Shown in pieces: positions 52,188-60,643 of a DNA stretch of 64,000 nucleotides (position 1 is the stretch's first letter; every line of letters begins with the position of its first letter). The DNA is from SXRF01 sp039808985. Lineage in GTDB: Bacteria > Pseudomonadota > Alphaproteobacteria > Rickettsiales > SXRF01. Both the position numbers and the translations under genes were made by a program. Location: contig JBDHUC010000001.1 in assembly GCA_039808985.1 (NCBI GenBank), positions 62,001 to 126,000 on the forward strand, read 5' to 3'. The notes beneath the pieces are model-generated. The model did not search any database. It had not been told where the DNA came from and saw only the letters and a program-made list of their open reading frames with translations.

Positions 52188-53258
52188 ATGACATTCAACA
52201 CATTCGGACATCTATTTCGTTTTACAACATGGGGAGAAAGCCACGGTGAGGCCATAGGCTGCGTGGTGGATGGGGTGCCATCCCTTATCGACCTGTGCGA
52301 AGCTGACATACAGGTGTGGCTGGACAAGCGTAAACCAGCCCAATCGCGTTATACTACCCAGCGCAAGGAAAGCGATACGGTAAAAATCTTATCCGGTGTA
52401 TTCGATGGCAAAACTACTGGTGCGCCTATATCGCTTATAATACATAATGAAGACCAGAAATCGAAAGATTATGCTGATATAAAAGATAAGTTCCGCCCCG
52501 GCCATGCCGACTATACCTATATGCAGAAATACGGTATCCGTGACTATCGCGGTGGCGGGCGCTCATCGGCACGTGAAACCGCGATGCGAGTTGCTGCTGG
52601 TGCTATTGCGCGCAAGATACTTGGCGATTCGATCACTATTAGCGGTTCTATGGTGCAAATGGGAAATGATAAGATAGACAGCAGCCTGGCAGATATAAAA
52701 GAAACCGGGAACAACCCGTTCTGGTGCGCTGATGCCAAGGCCGCAGCACGTTGGGCAGAAAAGCTTGATGAAATCCGCAAGAACGGCTCATCAATCGGCG
52801 CAGTTATCGAAGTTGTTGCCAAAGGGGTTCCCGCCGGATTTGGTGCGCCAATCTATAAAAAGCTCGATGCCGATATAGCAACCGCGATAATGAGCATTAA
52901 CGCAGTAAAAGGCGTAGAAATAGGTGATGGATTCGCTAGCGCTGGCTTAAGCGGCGAGGAAAATGGCGATACAATGCGCGCTGGCAAAAACGGTACAATT
53001 TTTGAATCAAACCATGCTGGCGGAATCCTGGGTGGAATTTCGACTGGCCAACCCATAGTTGTACGCTTTGCGGTAAAGCCTACCAGTTCAATTTTAAATG
53101 AAGTAAATACCGTGGATATAAACGGCAATAACACCACCATTCAAACCAAAGGCCGCCATGACCCATGCGTTGGTATTCGAGCTGTTCCGGTGGGCGAGGC
53201 AATGCTTGCCTGCGTGCTCGCCGACCATTATTTAATGGCTAAACCGTATGTGAAGTAG
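52188..53258 (+). CDS. aroC: Chorismate synthase
   Basis: FMN-dependent last enzyme of the shikimate pathway, 356 residues. It has the N-terminal signature GESHGEAIGCVVDGVP, the middle YRGGGRSSARETAMRVAAGA and the C-terminal KGRHDPCVGIRAVPV. No other aro gene is in the window. The 3' end overlaps the convergent hypothetical gene by 20 bp. Confidence 0.96.
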   Translation: MTFNTFGHLFRFTTWGESHGEAIGCVVDGVPSLIDLCEADIQVWLDKRKPAQSRYTTQRKESDTVKILSGVFDGKTTGAPISLIIHNEDQKSKDYADIKDKFRPGHADYTYMQKYGIRDYRGGGRSSARETAMRVAAGAIARKILGDSITISGSMVQMGNDKIDSSLADIKETGNNPFWCADAKAAARWAEKLDEIRKNGSSIGAVIEVVAKGVPAGFGAPIYKKLDADIATAIMSINAVKGVEIGDGFASAGLSGEENGDTMRAGKNGTIFESNHAGGILGGISTGQPIVVRFAVKPTSSILNEVNTVDINGNNTTIQTKGRHDPCVGIRAVPVGEAMLACVLADHYLMAKPYVK

Positions 53259-53778
53259 CCGGTTGCTGCTGCGGCGCTTTTCCACCATTATATGCAAGAT
53301 GGGTAGTCTGCTCTTTTTGCATTTCGATGCCGCTATTAGATAAATCCTTTTTTAGCTCCGCTACTTTTGCAAGCTCACCTTTAGGCATGTCACTAATCAT
53401 TTTTTCAGGGGCAACCCTTGTAGCTGAAGCTTCAACCACCTGTGCTGTTGCACCGTTTTGAATACTAGCATCAGCTTTAACATGCTGTTTTTCTTCCTGA
53501 GTTAGTCCTTTAATAAAATTGAGTACAGCTTCTATAAAAGCTATTAGCGGCTGCTTTTCCTGTGTGTCTTTACCAGACATTTCAGTTACTTTTGTTTTAT
53601 CTGGCAAAGTCCTGACTTGTGCGCTTGCGGCTGCCGCACTACCATTGTTATCATTTGGTATTGCTGCCGGAATAATATTACCCACATCCTTAGGAGCATT
53701 ATTATTAGTTTTAAGCCCCAATGTTTGTGGATTAGGCTTTATACCTTCAAATTTTGCTTCTAAAGTTTCAATAGCCAT
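53239..53778 (-). CDS. Hypothetical protein, low-complexity
   Basis: Unrecognised 179-residue soluble protein with Asn/Ala/Thr-rich N- and C-terminal thirds and a central hydrophobic–charged helix (LIAFIEAVLNFIKGLTQEE). No signal peptide is seen. It ends within aroC on the opposite strand. Its composition (Gln/Ala/Pro tail) resembles the tails of the 8061 and 9072 proteins and may indicate a lineage-specific effector or accessory protein, but this is only an impression. Confidence 0.55.
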   Translation of the reverse strand: MAIETLEAKFEGIKPNPQTLGLKTNNNAPKDVGNIIPAAIPNDNNGSAAAASAQVRTLPDKTKVTEMSGKDTQEKQPLIAFIEAVLNFIKGLTQEEKQHVKADASIQNGATAQVVEASATRVAPEKMISDMPKGELAKVAELKKDLSNSGIEMQKEQTTHLAYNGGKAPQQQPATSHTV

Positions 53779-53852
53779 AAAACATCCTTTTTGTATTTAT
53801 ACCAGCCAGTTTAGCAGCTTATTTTTAATAATAATATGAAGATTGTGTGACA

Positions 53853-54188
53853 TCACATTATTTTGGTGAAAAAGCAGCTATGCTCCCCGGTGTGGCAGGC
53901 TGGGCCAACCTGCTCAATTATAACAAGTATTGTGTCACCATCACAATCAATCAGGAACTCTTTAAGAGTTTGGGTATGGCCGGAGGTTTCGCCCTTGCGC
54001 CATATTGCACTCCTGGAGCGCGACCAGTAATGCACCTGGCCAGTTGCCAGAGTTTTTTCAATAGCCTCGACATTCATCCAGGCCATCATAAGAACTTCAC
54101 CGGTCTGGAAGTCCTGCGCAATAGCTGGAACCAGCCCGTTCTCAGTGAATTTTACCTGTTTCAGTATTTCTGTAATGTCGTGTTCCAT
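53853..54188 (-). CDS. hisI: Phosphoribosyl-AMP cyclohydrolase
   Basis: Third step of histidine synthesis, zinc-dependent, 111 residues. It has the motifs VLMMAWMN, HYWSRSRSAIWRKGETSG, the Asp-rich DCDGDTIL and the cysteine set GPACHTGEHSCF. It stands alone without a HisE domain. It is the last gene of the hpf–ptsN–lipoprotein–xth–hisI series. Confidence 0.94.
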   Translation of the reverse strand: MEHDITEILKQVKFTENGLVPAIAQDFQTGEVLMMAWMNVEAIEKTLATGQVHYWSRSRSAIWRKGETSGHTQTLKEFLIDCDGDTILVIIEQVGPACHTGEHSCFFTKIM

Positions 54189-54202
54189 CTATGCAATATA
54201 TG

Positions 54203-55000
54203 CTATAAATCAATTTCCATCAATACCGGAACATGGTCGGAAGGTGATTGCCAGTCGCGGGCATCTTTGAGGATGGAAAAACTCCTGAGGGCAGGGGTTA
54301 GCGCAGGTGTTACCCAGATATGGTCTAGCCTGCGCCCACGGTCGGATTTACGCCAGTCGCGGTTACGGTAACTCCACCAGCTATATAGCTTTTGTCCGCT
54401 ATCAACATAGTGACGCGCTACATCACACCAGCCGTAAGAGTCCTTAAGCGCATCCAGCCGGGTAATTTCAGGCTCCGTATGACTAACCACATTCATAAGC
54501 TGTTTGTGCGACCATACGTCATGCTCCTGCGGGGCAATATTAAAATCACCAAGTATAATCGCCTGCCGTTTTTCTTTTTTAAGCGTATGCGACCAGTCAG
54601 TCATATGCTCTACAAAACGCAGCTTGAAATCATAGGCCGGGTTAAGAGCCGGGTCAGGAATATCGCCACCGGCAGGAACATAAAAATTATGCAGGCTGAC
54701 CCCGCCAGGTAGCTCAACCGAAATATGGCGCTTGTCATCGGATTTTGCTATCGACATGCAGGCTTGATTATCCAGCTTATATTTTGATAATATCGCCACG
54801 CCGTTATAGCTTTTCTGGCCAGAAAAAACTATGTACGGAAAACCCAGGGCTTTCAAATCCTCACACGGGAACACGTCATCTGATGCTTTGGTTTCCTGAA
54901 GGCAGATTATATCAGGATTGACCTGTTCAACCAGAATCTTCAGTAGTGATATGCGGATGCGTACTGAATTTATATTCCAGCTTAAAATTTTAAGCAGCAT
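54203..55000 (-). CDS. Exodeoxyribonuclease III (copy 2)
   Basis: Second AP endonuclease/exonuclease III, 265 residues. It has ILSWNINSVRIR, CLQETKA, ILGDFNIAPQEHDVW, YSWWSYRNRDWRKSDRGRRLDHIW and a final SDHVPVLMEI. It is clearly paralogous to the protein at 29408–30196 but distinct in sequence. Its start overlaps the preceding lipoprotein stop by one base (TAATG). Confidence 0.93.
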   Translation of the reverse strand: MLLKILSWNINSVRIRISLLKILVEQVNPDIICLQETKASDDVFPCEDLKALGFPYIVFSGQKSYNGVAILSKYKLDNQACMSIAKSDDKRHISVELPGGVSLHNFYVPAGGDIPDPALNPAYDFKLRFVEHMTDWSHTLKKEKRQAIILGDFNIAPQEHDVWSHKQLMNVVSHTEPEITRLDALKDSYGWCDVARHYVDSGQKLYSWWSYRNRDWRKSDRGRRLDHIWVTPALTPALRSFSILKDARDWQSPSDHVPVLMEIDL

Positions 55001-55230
55001 TATATGCTATCTTCTGATTTAGGTGGCTTTGCAACTATTGTTTTTTGCTGCTGACCTTCTTGCTGTTTTAGCTGTTCTTCTTTGGCCTTTTGCTCTTTTT
55101 CCCGTTGCTCGCGCTGCTCTGCCGACGGCGGCTCATAATCACTTACGCGGTTGCTTACAAAGCGCGGCGTGGCAATGCAGCCAGACAGTTGTATAATTAT
55201 AGACGATAAAAACAAATAGCGTATAAACAT
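55000..55230 (-). CDS. Small hypothetical lipoprotein
   Basis: Predicted 76-residue lipoprotein with the lipobox QLSGC (Cys18). After about 15 residues the mature chain is almost entirely Glu/Gln/Lys-rich (EQREQREKEQKAKEEQ…), likely a single coiled helix. It overlaps ptsN by one base (TAATG) and xth by one base, so it is fully embedded in the operon. No family recognised. Confidence 0.7.
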   Translation of the reverse strand: MFIRYLFLSSIIIQLSGCIATPRFVSNRVSDYEPPSAEQREQREKEQKAKEEQLKQQEGQQQKTIVAKPPKSEDSI

Positions 55231-55709
55231 TACATAATCCTTTTATCAGGCTGCGAGTTAGAGTAATCGGCTGTAAGTAATGAATGTATTTCCATTGCAT
55301 TTTCTGTTGCACGCAATTTTTTACAAAGGTTCTTATCGCGCAGCAATTTAGAAATTGTTGCCAGGGCTTTCAAATGCTCAGTATCAGCGGATGTTGGGCT
55401 TAAGAGAAGAAAAACCAGATCAACTTTTTTCCCATCCGCTGCGCCAAATTCAATTGCCTTTTCAAGCCTTGCGAAAAAAATATATATAGTTTGCAGGGAG
55501 TCAAAACGCCCATGCGGTATGCATACGCCATTGCCCATCCCTGTGCAGCTTAAATGCTCGCGCTCGGAAAGAACCGAGAATATCTCTTTTTCCGACAGTT
55601 TACATATCGGGGCCGCATGGGATGACATTATCCTGAATACTTGTTTTTTATCACGCGCCCTCAAAGATGGTATAATGGCTTCAACAGGTAAATACTGGGC
55701 AATATTCAT
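55230..55709 (-). CDS. ptsN: PTS IIA-like nitrogen regulatory protein PtsN
   Basis: Terminal phosphoacceptor of the nitrogen-related PTS, 159 residues, with the fold of mannitol-type EIIA. The phosphorylated histidine is in GVCIPHGRFD, preceded by REHLSCTGMGNG and followed by FLLLSPTS. It could receive phosphate from the HPr encoded at 9951–10244. It lies 14 bp downstream of hpf, as in other proteobacteria, but rpoN is not in front. Confidence 0.92.
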   Translation of the reverse strand: MNIAQYLPVEAIIPSLRARDKKQVFRIMSSHAAPICKLSEKEIFSVLSEREHLSCTGMGNGVCIPHGRFDSLQTIYIFFARLEKAIEFGAADGKKVDLVFLLLSPTSADTEHLKALATISKLLRDKNLCKKLRATENAMEIHSLLTADYSNSQPDKRIM

Positions 55710-55723
55710 ATAACTAATTAAAG

Positions 55724-56311
55724 TTATGCTGCTTTCCCGGAAGGATCAACCCATGAAATATTGCCATCTACTCGCCTGTAAACAACATTGAGGCGTCCAT
55801 GCGCGGAGTTAAAAAACATCACAGCCGGAAGATCCTCAAGATCCATTTTCATAACCGCTTCACTTACCGTCATCCTTACAATGTCAGTTGGTTTTTCAGC
55901 AATTATTATTCCCGTCTGCTTGTCGTCTTCCTGTTCACCAGATTCCGGGGAAATTATATATTTTGTTCCATTATTGGCGCTTGCCATAGCCTGCTGTTCA
56001 TGGGTATTTTTATGATGGTTGGTGATTTTGCGCTTATAACGGCGGAGTTGCTTGCTTATTTTTTCCAATGCTTCATCAAACGCCGCATAAACATCCTCGG
56101 AAGCGCCGCGACCGCGCACAACAAGCCCGGAATGGGTCCCCATATTACCAGTAATATCGACACGGAATAAATGCGCTTCACGGGATATTACAACGCTGAC
56201 ACTGGTCACGCGGTCTATATATTTTTTTACATGTTCTTCAATTTGGTTTTCAATATGTCCTTGCAATGTTGCGCCAACATCCACGCCTTTACCGGATACA
56301 GAAATTTGCAT
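55724..56311 (-). CDS. hpf: Ribosome hibernation promoting factor, long form
   Basis: Ribosome dimerisation/silencing factor, 195 residues. The N-terminal S30AE domain (about 1–100) starts MQISVSGKGVDVG and the C-terminal dimerisation domain (about 135–192) contains DIVRMTVSEAVMKMDLEDLPAVMFFN. The linker is Gln/Glu-rich. It heads the ptsN operon. Confidence 0.93.
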   Translation of the reverse strand: MQISVSGKGVDVGATLQGHIENQIEEHVKKYIDRVTSVSVVISREAHLFRVDITGNMGTHSGLVVRGRGASEDVYAAFDEALEKISKQLRRYKRKITNHHKNTHEQQAMASANNGTKYIISPESGEQEDDKQTGIIIAEKPTDIVRMTVSEAVMKMDLEDLPAVMFFNSAHGRLNVVYRRVDGNISWVDPSGKAA

Positions 56312-56414
56312 ATAGATTCTCTTTTTATGGATAAATAATATTGTAGAATATACTATAAGGCTAATTATAGCACAAAATGCCGCAATGCAATAGAATTAAG
56401 AATATATTTATCGT

Positions 56415-56434
56415 AAAAAAGGCATAAAAAGCCT
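56415..56434 (-). terminator. Possible terminator after cpaF
   Basis: On the minus strand AGGC-TTTTTAT-GCCT is followed by six T residues, 34 bp after the cpaF stop codon. The stem is only 4 bp, so it is weak. Confidence 0.4.
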
Positions 56435-56468
56435 AAATTACCAAGCGTCACAGCGGGATTAATATAAG

Positions 56469-57605
56469 CTACATACTTGTCTGGACTTTAGGTATTCTTA
56501 CGCCAAGGGCTTTGGAAAGCCTGTCCAGTTCTCCGTAATATGCGACACGGCGCAGGCAGCGCGGCATCACGCCAGTCCATTTAAAAATACCGTCTGTTGA
56601 TAACGCAACACCAACATTATTTCCTTCTTTGGAACAGTTGAAAAGTTCGTTCATGGTTATCATATCGCCTTCCATACCGGCGATTTCGGAAATGAAGGAA
56701 ATACGGCGGCTACCATTGCCCTGACGGCTTACCTGGATGATAAGGTGGATAGCTGATGCAACCTGTGTCCGTACCGAGCGCAGCGATGCATTCACGTTGG
56801 CCATACTAACGATATTATCAAGGCGCATAAGCGCATCGCGGGGGTGGTTGGCGTGGATGGTGGCCAACGAACCTTCATGGCCGGTATTCATCGCCTGTAA
56901 CATGTCGAAAGCTTCTGCGCCGCGCACCTCGCCAAGGATGATACGATCAGGGCGCATACGCAGGGCGTTTTTAACCAGGTCGCGGATAGTCACTTCTTCT
57001 TTTGGGTTTTCACCAAGTATCGCAGGTTGTGATTCAAGGCGAACCACATGCGCTTTTTGTAATTGCAATTCTGCCGCATCCTCGATTGTAACCACACGTT
57101 CCCATTCATTGATATGATTAGAAATAGCGTTGAGCAATGTGGTTTTACCCGAACCAGTACCGCCGGAAATCAAAATATTCATACGGCAGATAGCAGCAAG
57201 TTTCAAAAACTCGCACATTGCTTCCGACATACAGCCCTGATTCACCATATCATTCAGCGAGCGTTTTTTCGGGGCGAATTTACGTATTGAGATGGTAGTA
57301 CCATCAACGGCAAGGGGCGGGGCTATTATATTAACACGGCTGCCATCAGCAAGGCGCGCATCAACCATTGGCCGCGATTCCTCAAGCGTCCTGCCTACAA
57401 GCTTTACAATGTAATGTGCAAGCTCAAGAACTTCTTTTTCGCTCTCAAAAACCACGTCGGTTTTTTTAAGCACACCTTCGCGCTCTATATATATATCGTT
57501 GTAACCATTGATAAGAATATCGTTTATCGTATGGTCGGCGAGGAGAGGGGCAATAACCCCGAACTTACTGTAATCGCGCAATGCAGGCGGCGTCTCAATT
57601 ATCAT
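56469..57605 (-). CDS. cpaF: CpaF/TadA-family secretion ATPase, orphan
   Basis: Hexameric ATPase of the VirB11/PulE superfamily, most like CpaF of the Flp/Tad pilus system. The 378-residue protein has INDILINGYNDIYIEREG, MVDARLADGSRVN, Walker A GGTGSGKTT (148–156) and an Asp box. It also has LRMRPDRIILGEVRGAEAFDMLQAMNTGHEGSLATIHAN. Typical CpaF is about 450–500 residues, so the usual N-terminal extension is missing. No other tad gene is near. VirB11 is an alternative, but the CpaF motifs fit better. Confidence 0.88.
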   Translation of the reverse strand: MIIETPPALRDYSKFGVIAPLLADHTINDILINGYNDIYIEREGVLKKTDVVFESEKEVLELAHYIVKLVGRTLEESRPMVDARLADGSRVNIIAPPLAVDGTTISIRKFAPKKRSLNDMVNQGCMSEAMCEFLKLAAICRMNILISGGTGSGKTTLLNAISNHINEWERVVTIEDAAELQLQKAHVVRLESQPAILGENPKEEVTIRDLVKNALRMRPDRIILGEVRGAEAFDMLQAMNTGHEGSLATIHANHPRDALMRLDNIVSMANVNASLRSVRTQVASAIHLIIQVSRQGNGSRRISFISEIAGMEGDMITMNELFNCSKEGNNVGVALSTDGIFKWTGVMPRCLRRVAYYGELDRLSKALGVRIPKVQTSM

Positions 57606-57733
57606 AATCTTCCAATATTTAGTTATTTTACTTCACATTGCCGACTATAATACAGATATATTAATTTTTTATTTAGTTTATGCAGGGTTCTATAAAGAAA
57701 ACCCGGGAATACTTTATTAACAACGGATTAACA

Positions 57734-58405
57734 TTATCTGCATTTATTACCATCTCCTAGTTTTATTGGAAAGTTATCACCATTTGTCAGCATACCCATT
57801 ATTTCCTTTCTCGCTGCTCTTACCTCTTGCTCCCCAGAAGGACCTAACACATGCTGTTTAAATCTATATGACTGGTGTTCTTCAACACGTTTTAGCATAG
57901 TTATCAATTGAGATGGTTTAAGCTCAGGAAACTTATTAGCATCTATTTTGAAGCTGTGATTATTAGTAGTGCTTTGCGGCAATTCAACAATTGGATTAAT
58001 ATATCCCTCCGATAATGAATCATGTTTAAAAAAACTTTTAATATTTTCAACTATAGCTTCAGGTTTCTTACTATTTTCTACAGCAAACTCTATAACAGGT
58101 TTTTCACCATTACTACCTTCAAAAAAAATTAATCTGCCTGATATAGAGGCTTTAAAACCGCTGGATAGAACAGATATTACTTTGCTAATGTTATCAATAG
58201 ACTCTCTAGTTTTTTCAAGTTTTCTTATTTGCTGTATATCAGCACTGGATTGTTTGCTTGAAATTATAATTTTATTACGCCCTTCTTCATTAATCCCTGC
58301 TCTTTGTGCATAATGCTTGGGTTCTATTGATAGGGAGCCTTCAGGGATTTTAATTTCTAATCGAGAGGTTTTTGGAGAACCCATATTTTTATTAAACTCA
58401 GACAT
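57734..58405 (-). CDS. Hypothetical protein (223 aa)
   Basis: Unrecognised soluble, Lys/Glu/Ser-rich protein. A central segment (about 65–140) has a beta strand–turn–helix pattern (EKPVIEFAVENSKKPEAIVENI) vaguely like that of the small proteins at 2273–2874. The C-terminal third is helical and basic (about 160–205). No signal peptide or membrane helix is seen. The gene stands alone with more than 120 bp on either side. Confidence 0.6.
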   Translation of the reverse strand: MSEFNKNMGSPKTSRLEIKIPEGSLSIEPKHYAQRAGINEEGRNKIIISSKQSSADIQQIRKLEKTRESIDNISKVISVLSSGFKASISGRLIFFEGSNGEKPVIEFAVENSKKPEAIVENIKSFFKHDSLSEGYINPIVELPQSTTNNHSFKIDANKFPELKPSQLITMLKRVEEHQSYRFKQHVLGPSGEQEVRAARKEIMGMLTNGDNFPIKLGDGNKCR

Positions 58406-58540
58406 AACATTACCCTTCAGTAATTAATCTTAATTATCCTTTTATACAGCATATTAAAGAATATAATTATTACAATTATGTGAAATTGCAATAATTTGAC
58501 CGCAGTCAATGTTTTTTGGTGTAAAATAGCTATATTACGG

Positions 58541-58559
58541 CCCGTAACCACATTACGGG
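58541..58559 (+). promoter_or_regulatory. Hairpin before the 82-residue gene
   Basis: A 7 bp stem, CCCGTAA and TTACGGG, lies 8 bp before the start codon at 58567. The preceding TTACGG also matches the complement of CCCGTAA, so two pairings are possible. It overlaps the ribosome binding region and could control translation or be an operator. Confidence 0.4.
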
Positions 58560-58566
58560 GTCTTTT

Positions 58567-58815
58567 ATGAAAGCAGAAAAACATCATAACGAGGCGAAGT
58601 CATCCCCAAAGGCGGCGCCTTTTTATAAGCATAATATTAATTCTGCAGAATATCCTCATTTAAAGCTGGTCAGGGCATCGGCAATGGCAATTAAGAAACT
58701 GCCGGTTTCTGTCGAGCATATAATAGGCGAGGACGTTGAACATTTCAGAAACCTTGAAGATTTCCTGTCTTATGATGGTGACGATGATGAAATGATAGAG
58801 CTTTTAACCCACTAA
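58567..58815 (+). CDS. Small acidic hypothetical protein (82 aa)
   Basis: Unrecognised protein with a basic, Lys/His-rich N-terminus and an acidic C-terminus (SYDGDDDEMIELLTH). No membrane segment is seen. No good ribosome binding site is seen; a hairpin occupies the leader. It is followed by a strong terminator, which indicates a single-gene transcript. Confidence 0.6.
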   Translation: MKAEKHHNEAKSSPKAAPFYKHNINSAEYPHLKLVRASAMAIKKLPVSVEHIIGEDVEHFRNLEDFLSYDGDDDEMIELLTH

Positions 58816-58863
58816 GGAGGCAGATAACCTGTGACTATGTAATCTTGCAGTTTTTATATTCAC

Positions 58864-58897
58864 CGCCCGGCGTTATCCCCTCGCCGGGCGTTTTTTT
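58864..58897 (+). terminator. Rho-independent terminator
   Basis: A perfect 9 bp GC-rich stem (CGCCCGGCG and CGCCGGGCG) with a 9-base loop is followed by seven T residues. It lies 48 bp after the 82-residue gene. Confidence 0.9.
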
Positions 58898-59036
58898 ATT
58901 TGATATAGGATTTAGCAGCTTTTGGCTTGCTTCAGGCGCAAATAATGATATTAATATGCGGTATACTGATCCATATGAAATCGACCATTCATATATACGT
59001 TCAACGAATCAATAATAAACTCTGGAAAGAACAACT

Positions 59037-59291
59037 ATGGCAAGCCAGTCATCAAGCAAATACGTAATATCGGCGCTTATAATTATTATTGCAGGCTTCG
59101 TTGCCTATACCGTGCTTAATGCTCCTGACAAAAGGAACGCGGCTGAGAGGCTTGGAGATGCAGTAAAGGAATTACCAAACGGTGTTGATAAGGCTGCAGA
59201 CCAGTTGAAAGACCGTTCTACAGCAGAAAAACTTGGTGATGCTGTAGATAATATCGGCGCAAAAGTAAGAAAAGTCACCAACGGCGAATAA
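59037..59291 (+). CDS. Small membrane-anchored hypothetical protein (84 aa)
   Basis: One N-terminal membrane helix (about 8–27) is followed by a charged amphipathic helical region with an internal repeat: AAERLGDAVKELPNGVDKAA and TAEKLGDAVDNIGAKVRK. This arrangement resembles small stress-induced membrane proteins, but I know no exact family. GGAAAG precedes the start. A terminator follows at 59332. Confidence 0.68.
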   Translation: MASQSSSKYVISALIIIIAGFVAYTVLNAPDKRNAAERLGDAVKELPNGVDKAADQLKDRSTAEKLGDAVDNIGAKVRKVTNGE

Positions 59292-59331
59292 ACCAGGCAA
59301 ATAAATTATTAGAAATTGACAGGTAATTTAG

Positions 59332-59362
59332 ATGCGCCGGGCAAAAATCCGGCGCATTTTTA
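59332..59362 (+). terminator. Rho-independent terminator
   Basis: A perfect 9 bp stem (ATGCGCCGG and CCGGCGCAT) with loop GCAAAAAT is followed by a T-run, 40 bp after the 84-residue gene. Confidence 0.88.
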
Positions 59363-59504
59363 TTATAACCAGCAACGATACTTATAACTTCCTTATTTTG
59401 CTGGGTTCTAGGCCGCATCGTATCTTTGCATGGCATATGACATTAATTAATTACAATCTATTGACTAAAGATGCTATTTTAACCAACTATGAAGGAGTAT
59501 GTTT

Positions 59505-59750
59505 ATGTTTACCGCTACTAAAGAAGATACAGTTGCTAATTTAAAATCAGCCAGTCGGGATTTAGGCTGCGACCTGAATAAAGCAGCGAATCAGGCAGGG
59601 CGCAAGATGCGTAGCCTGTATAACAGCGCTGCCGATGAAATCGGCCATGTAAGCGATACTGTAACCAGCGAAATACGCAGCAACCCAGTACGTTCAAGCG
59701 CATTTGCCCTGGGAGCAGGAATACTTATCGGGATGCTTATACGCCGCTAA
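59505..59750 (+). CDS. DUF883/ElaB–YqjD-like membrane-anchored protein
   Basis: Small C-tail-anchored protein of 81 residues: an amphipathic helical body (NLKSASRDLGCDLNKAANQAG…) and a C-terminal helix with the family ending RSSAFALGAGILIGMLIRR. E. coli YqjD and ElaB bind ribosomes at the inner membrane in stationary phase. ATG 59505 is preferred to ATG 59499 because GGAG at 59493–59496 is 8 bp before it. Confidence 0.82.
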   Translation: MFTATKEDTVANLKSASRDLGCDLNKAANQAGRKMRSLYNSAADEIGHVSDTVTSEIRSNPVRSSAFALGAGILIGMLIRR

Positions 59751-59756
59751 ATAATC

Positions 59757-59804
59757 AATAACCGTGGATAAAATATCGCTTTTATCCACGGTTATTTTTT
59801 TATC
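59757..59804. terminator. Strong bidirectional terminator
   Basis: A perfect 17 bp stem begins AATAACCGTGG and has loop TATCGC, with a T-run on the plus side and A-run on the other. It lies 6 bp after the DUF883 gene. Confidence 0.88.
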
Positions 59805-59909
59805 AAGAATGATGCTACGAATAAGAAATATAATCTATGAAAAAATTACTTTTATTATTAAATATTGGGCAAGGAGTATATACTTGCTGTGCGTTGACGT
59901 ATACCATTC

Positions 59910-60341
59910 CTATCTCCTCGGCACATATTTAAAGGGCTGTTCGTCCAAACCAGAAATCACCAGAACATCATATTTAAAAACTGGCAAATGGGTAAGACCA
60001 TTCTGCCCATAGGCTATAATCGCTTCTTTCATTAATTGCTTTAATTCCTGCTCCTGCCCGCGCAATTCAGGCGGGATATTAAGGTGTTTAATCGACCAGT
60101 ATACTCTGTTTATCCCTTCATGGTTTTTTCCTCCAGATATCGGAGATCTAAATGTAACCATGTATCCTTTCCAACGGAATTCACAGCGATAATCAGGACT
60201 TTCATTGCGCCCACCCCCCCCTCTATTCACTAATATAGCATCGCGCTCTTCATCTACAGCGCAGCGTCCTGAACCTAGAAATTCTCCTATACGAAACTCT
60301 TCGTATTCTGCTTCAGTTAGATTTCTTACTACAAATGCCAT
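59910..60341 (-). CDS. Hypothetical protein (143 aa) with a partial copy nearby
   Basis: Unrecognised soluble protein. The N-terminal half contains a glycine run (RGGGGR) and RCEFRWKGYMVTF; the C-terminal half is helical then beta (FKYDVLVISGLDEQPFKYVP). The last ~30 residues recur in a disabled fragment at 60533–60640. The GGGGG coding run (seven Gs/Cs together) could be prone to slippage. No function assigned. Confidence 0.62.
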   Translation of the reverse strand: MAFVVRNLTEAEYEEFRIGEFLGSGRCAVDEERDAILVNRGGGGRNESPDYRCEFRWKGYMVTFRSPISGGKNHEGINRVYWSIKHLNIPPELRGQEQELKQLMKEAIIAYGQNGLTHLPVFKYDVLVISGLDEQPFKYVPRR

Positions 60342-60532
60342 GTTTTTATTATTCCTTAAAATTACCTTAATAATCAGTTGATAATAGATAAAACATCTAA
60401 GTCGTCAATAAATAGTTAACCATTTAACTTAATTACCTTATGTATCTGTAATAGCACAAAAAATCTACATCACCTCAACATCAGGAGCACTATTTAGGGC
60501 ATCCCAAACCTGCTATGCATTAATGTATGTCA

Positions 60533-60640
60533 TGCCTATCTCTCCGGCACATATTTAAAGGACTGCTCTTCCAAACCAGAAATCACCAGAATATCATATT
60601 TGAATTCAGGAATGTGATTAAGACCATTCTCCCCAGCAGA
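60533..60640 (-). pseudogene. C-terminal remnant of a paralogue of the 143-residue gene
   Basis: Read on the minus strand this segment encodes NGLNHIPEFKYDILVISGLE and then EQSFKYVPER before a stop codon, matching the last ~30 residues of the gene at 59910–60341. No start or upstream coding sequence remains. The homology stops near 60640, where the next plus-strand gene begins. It is a truncated duplicate. Confidence 0.82.
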
Positions 60641-60643
60641 TGG

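Noticed and set aside
60342..60532. Search for small genes between the 143-residue gene and the pseudogene fragment.
   Set aside because: Only AT-rich sequence with many stop codons; no ribosome binding site or hairpin seen.
60527..60643. Upstream extension of the small two-helix membrane protein.
   Set aside because: This part is antisense to a decayed gene fragment; the hydrophobic protein starts naturally at 60644.
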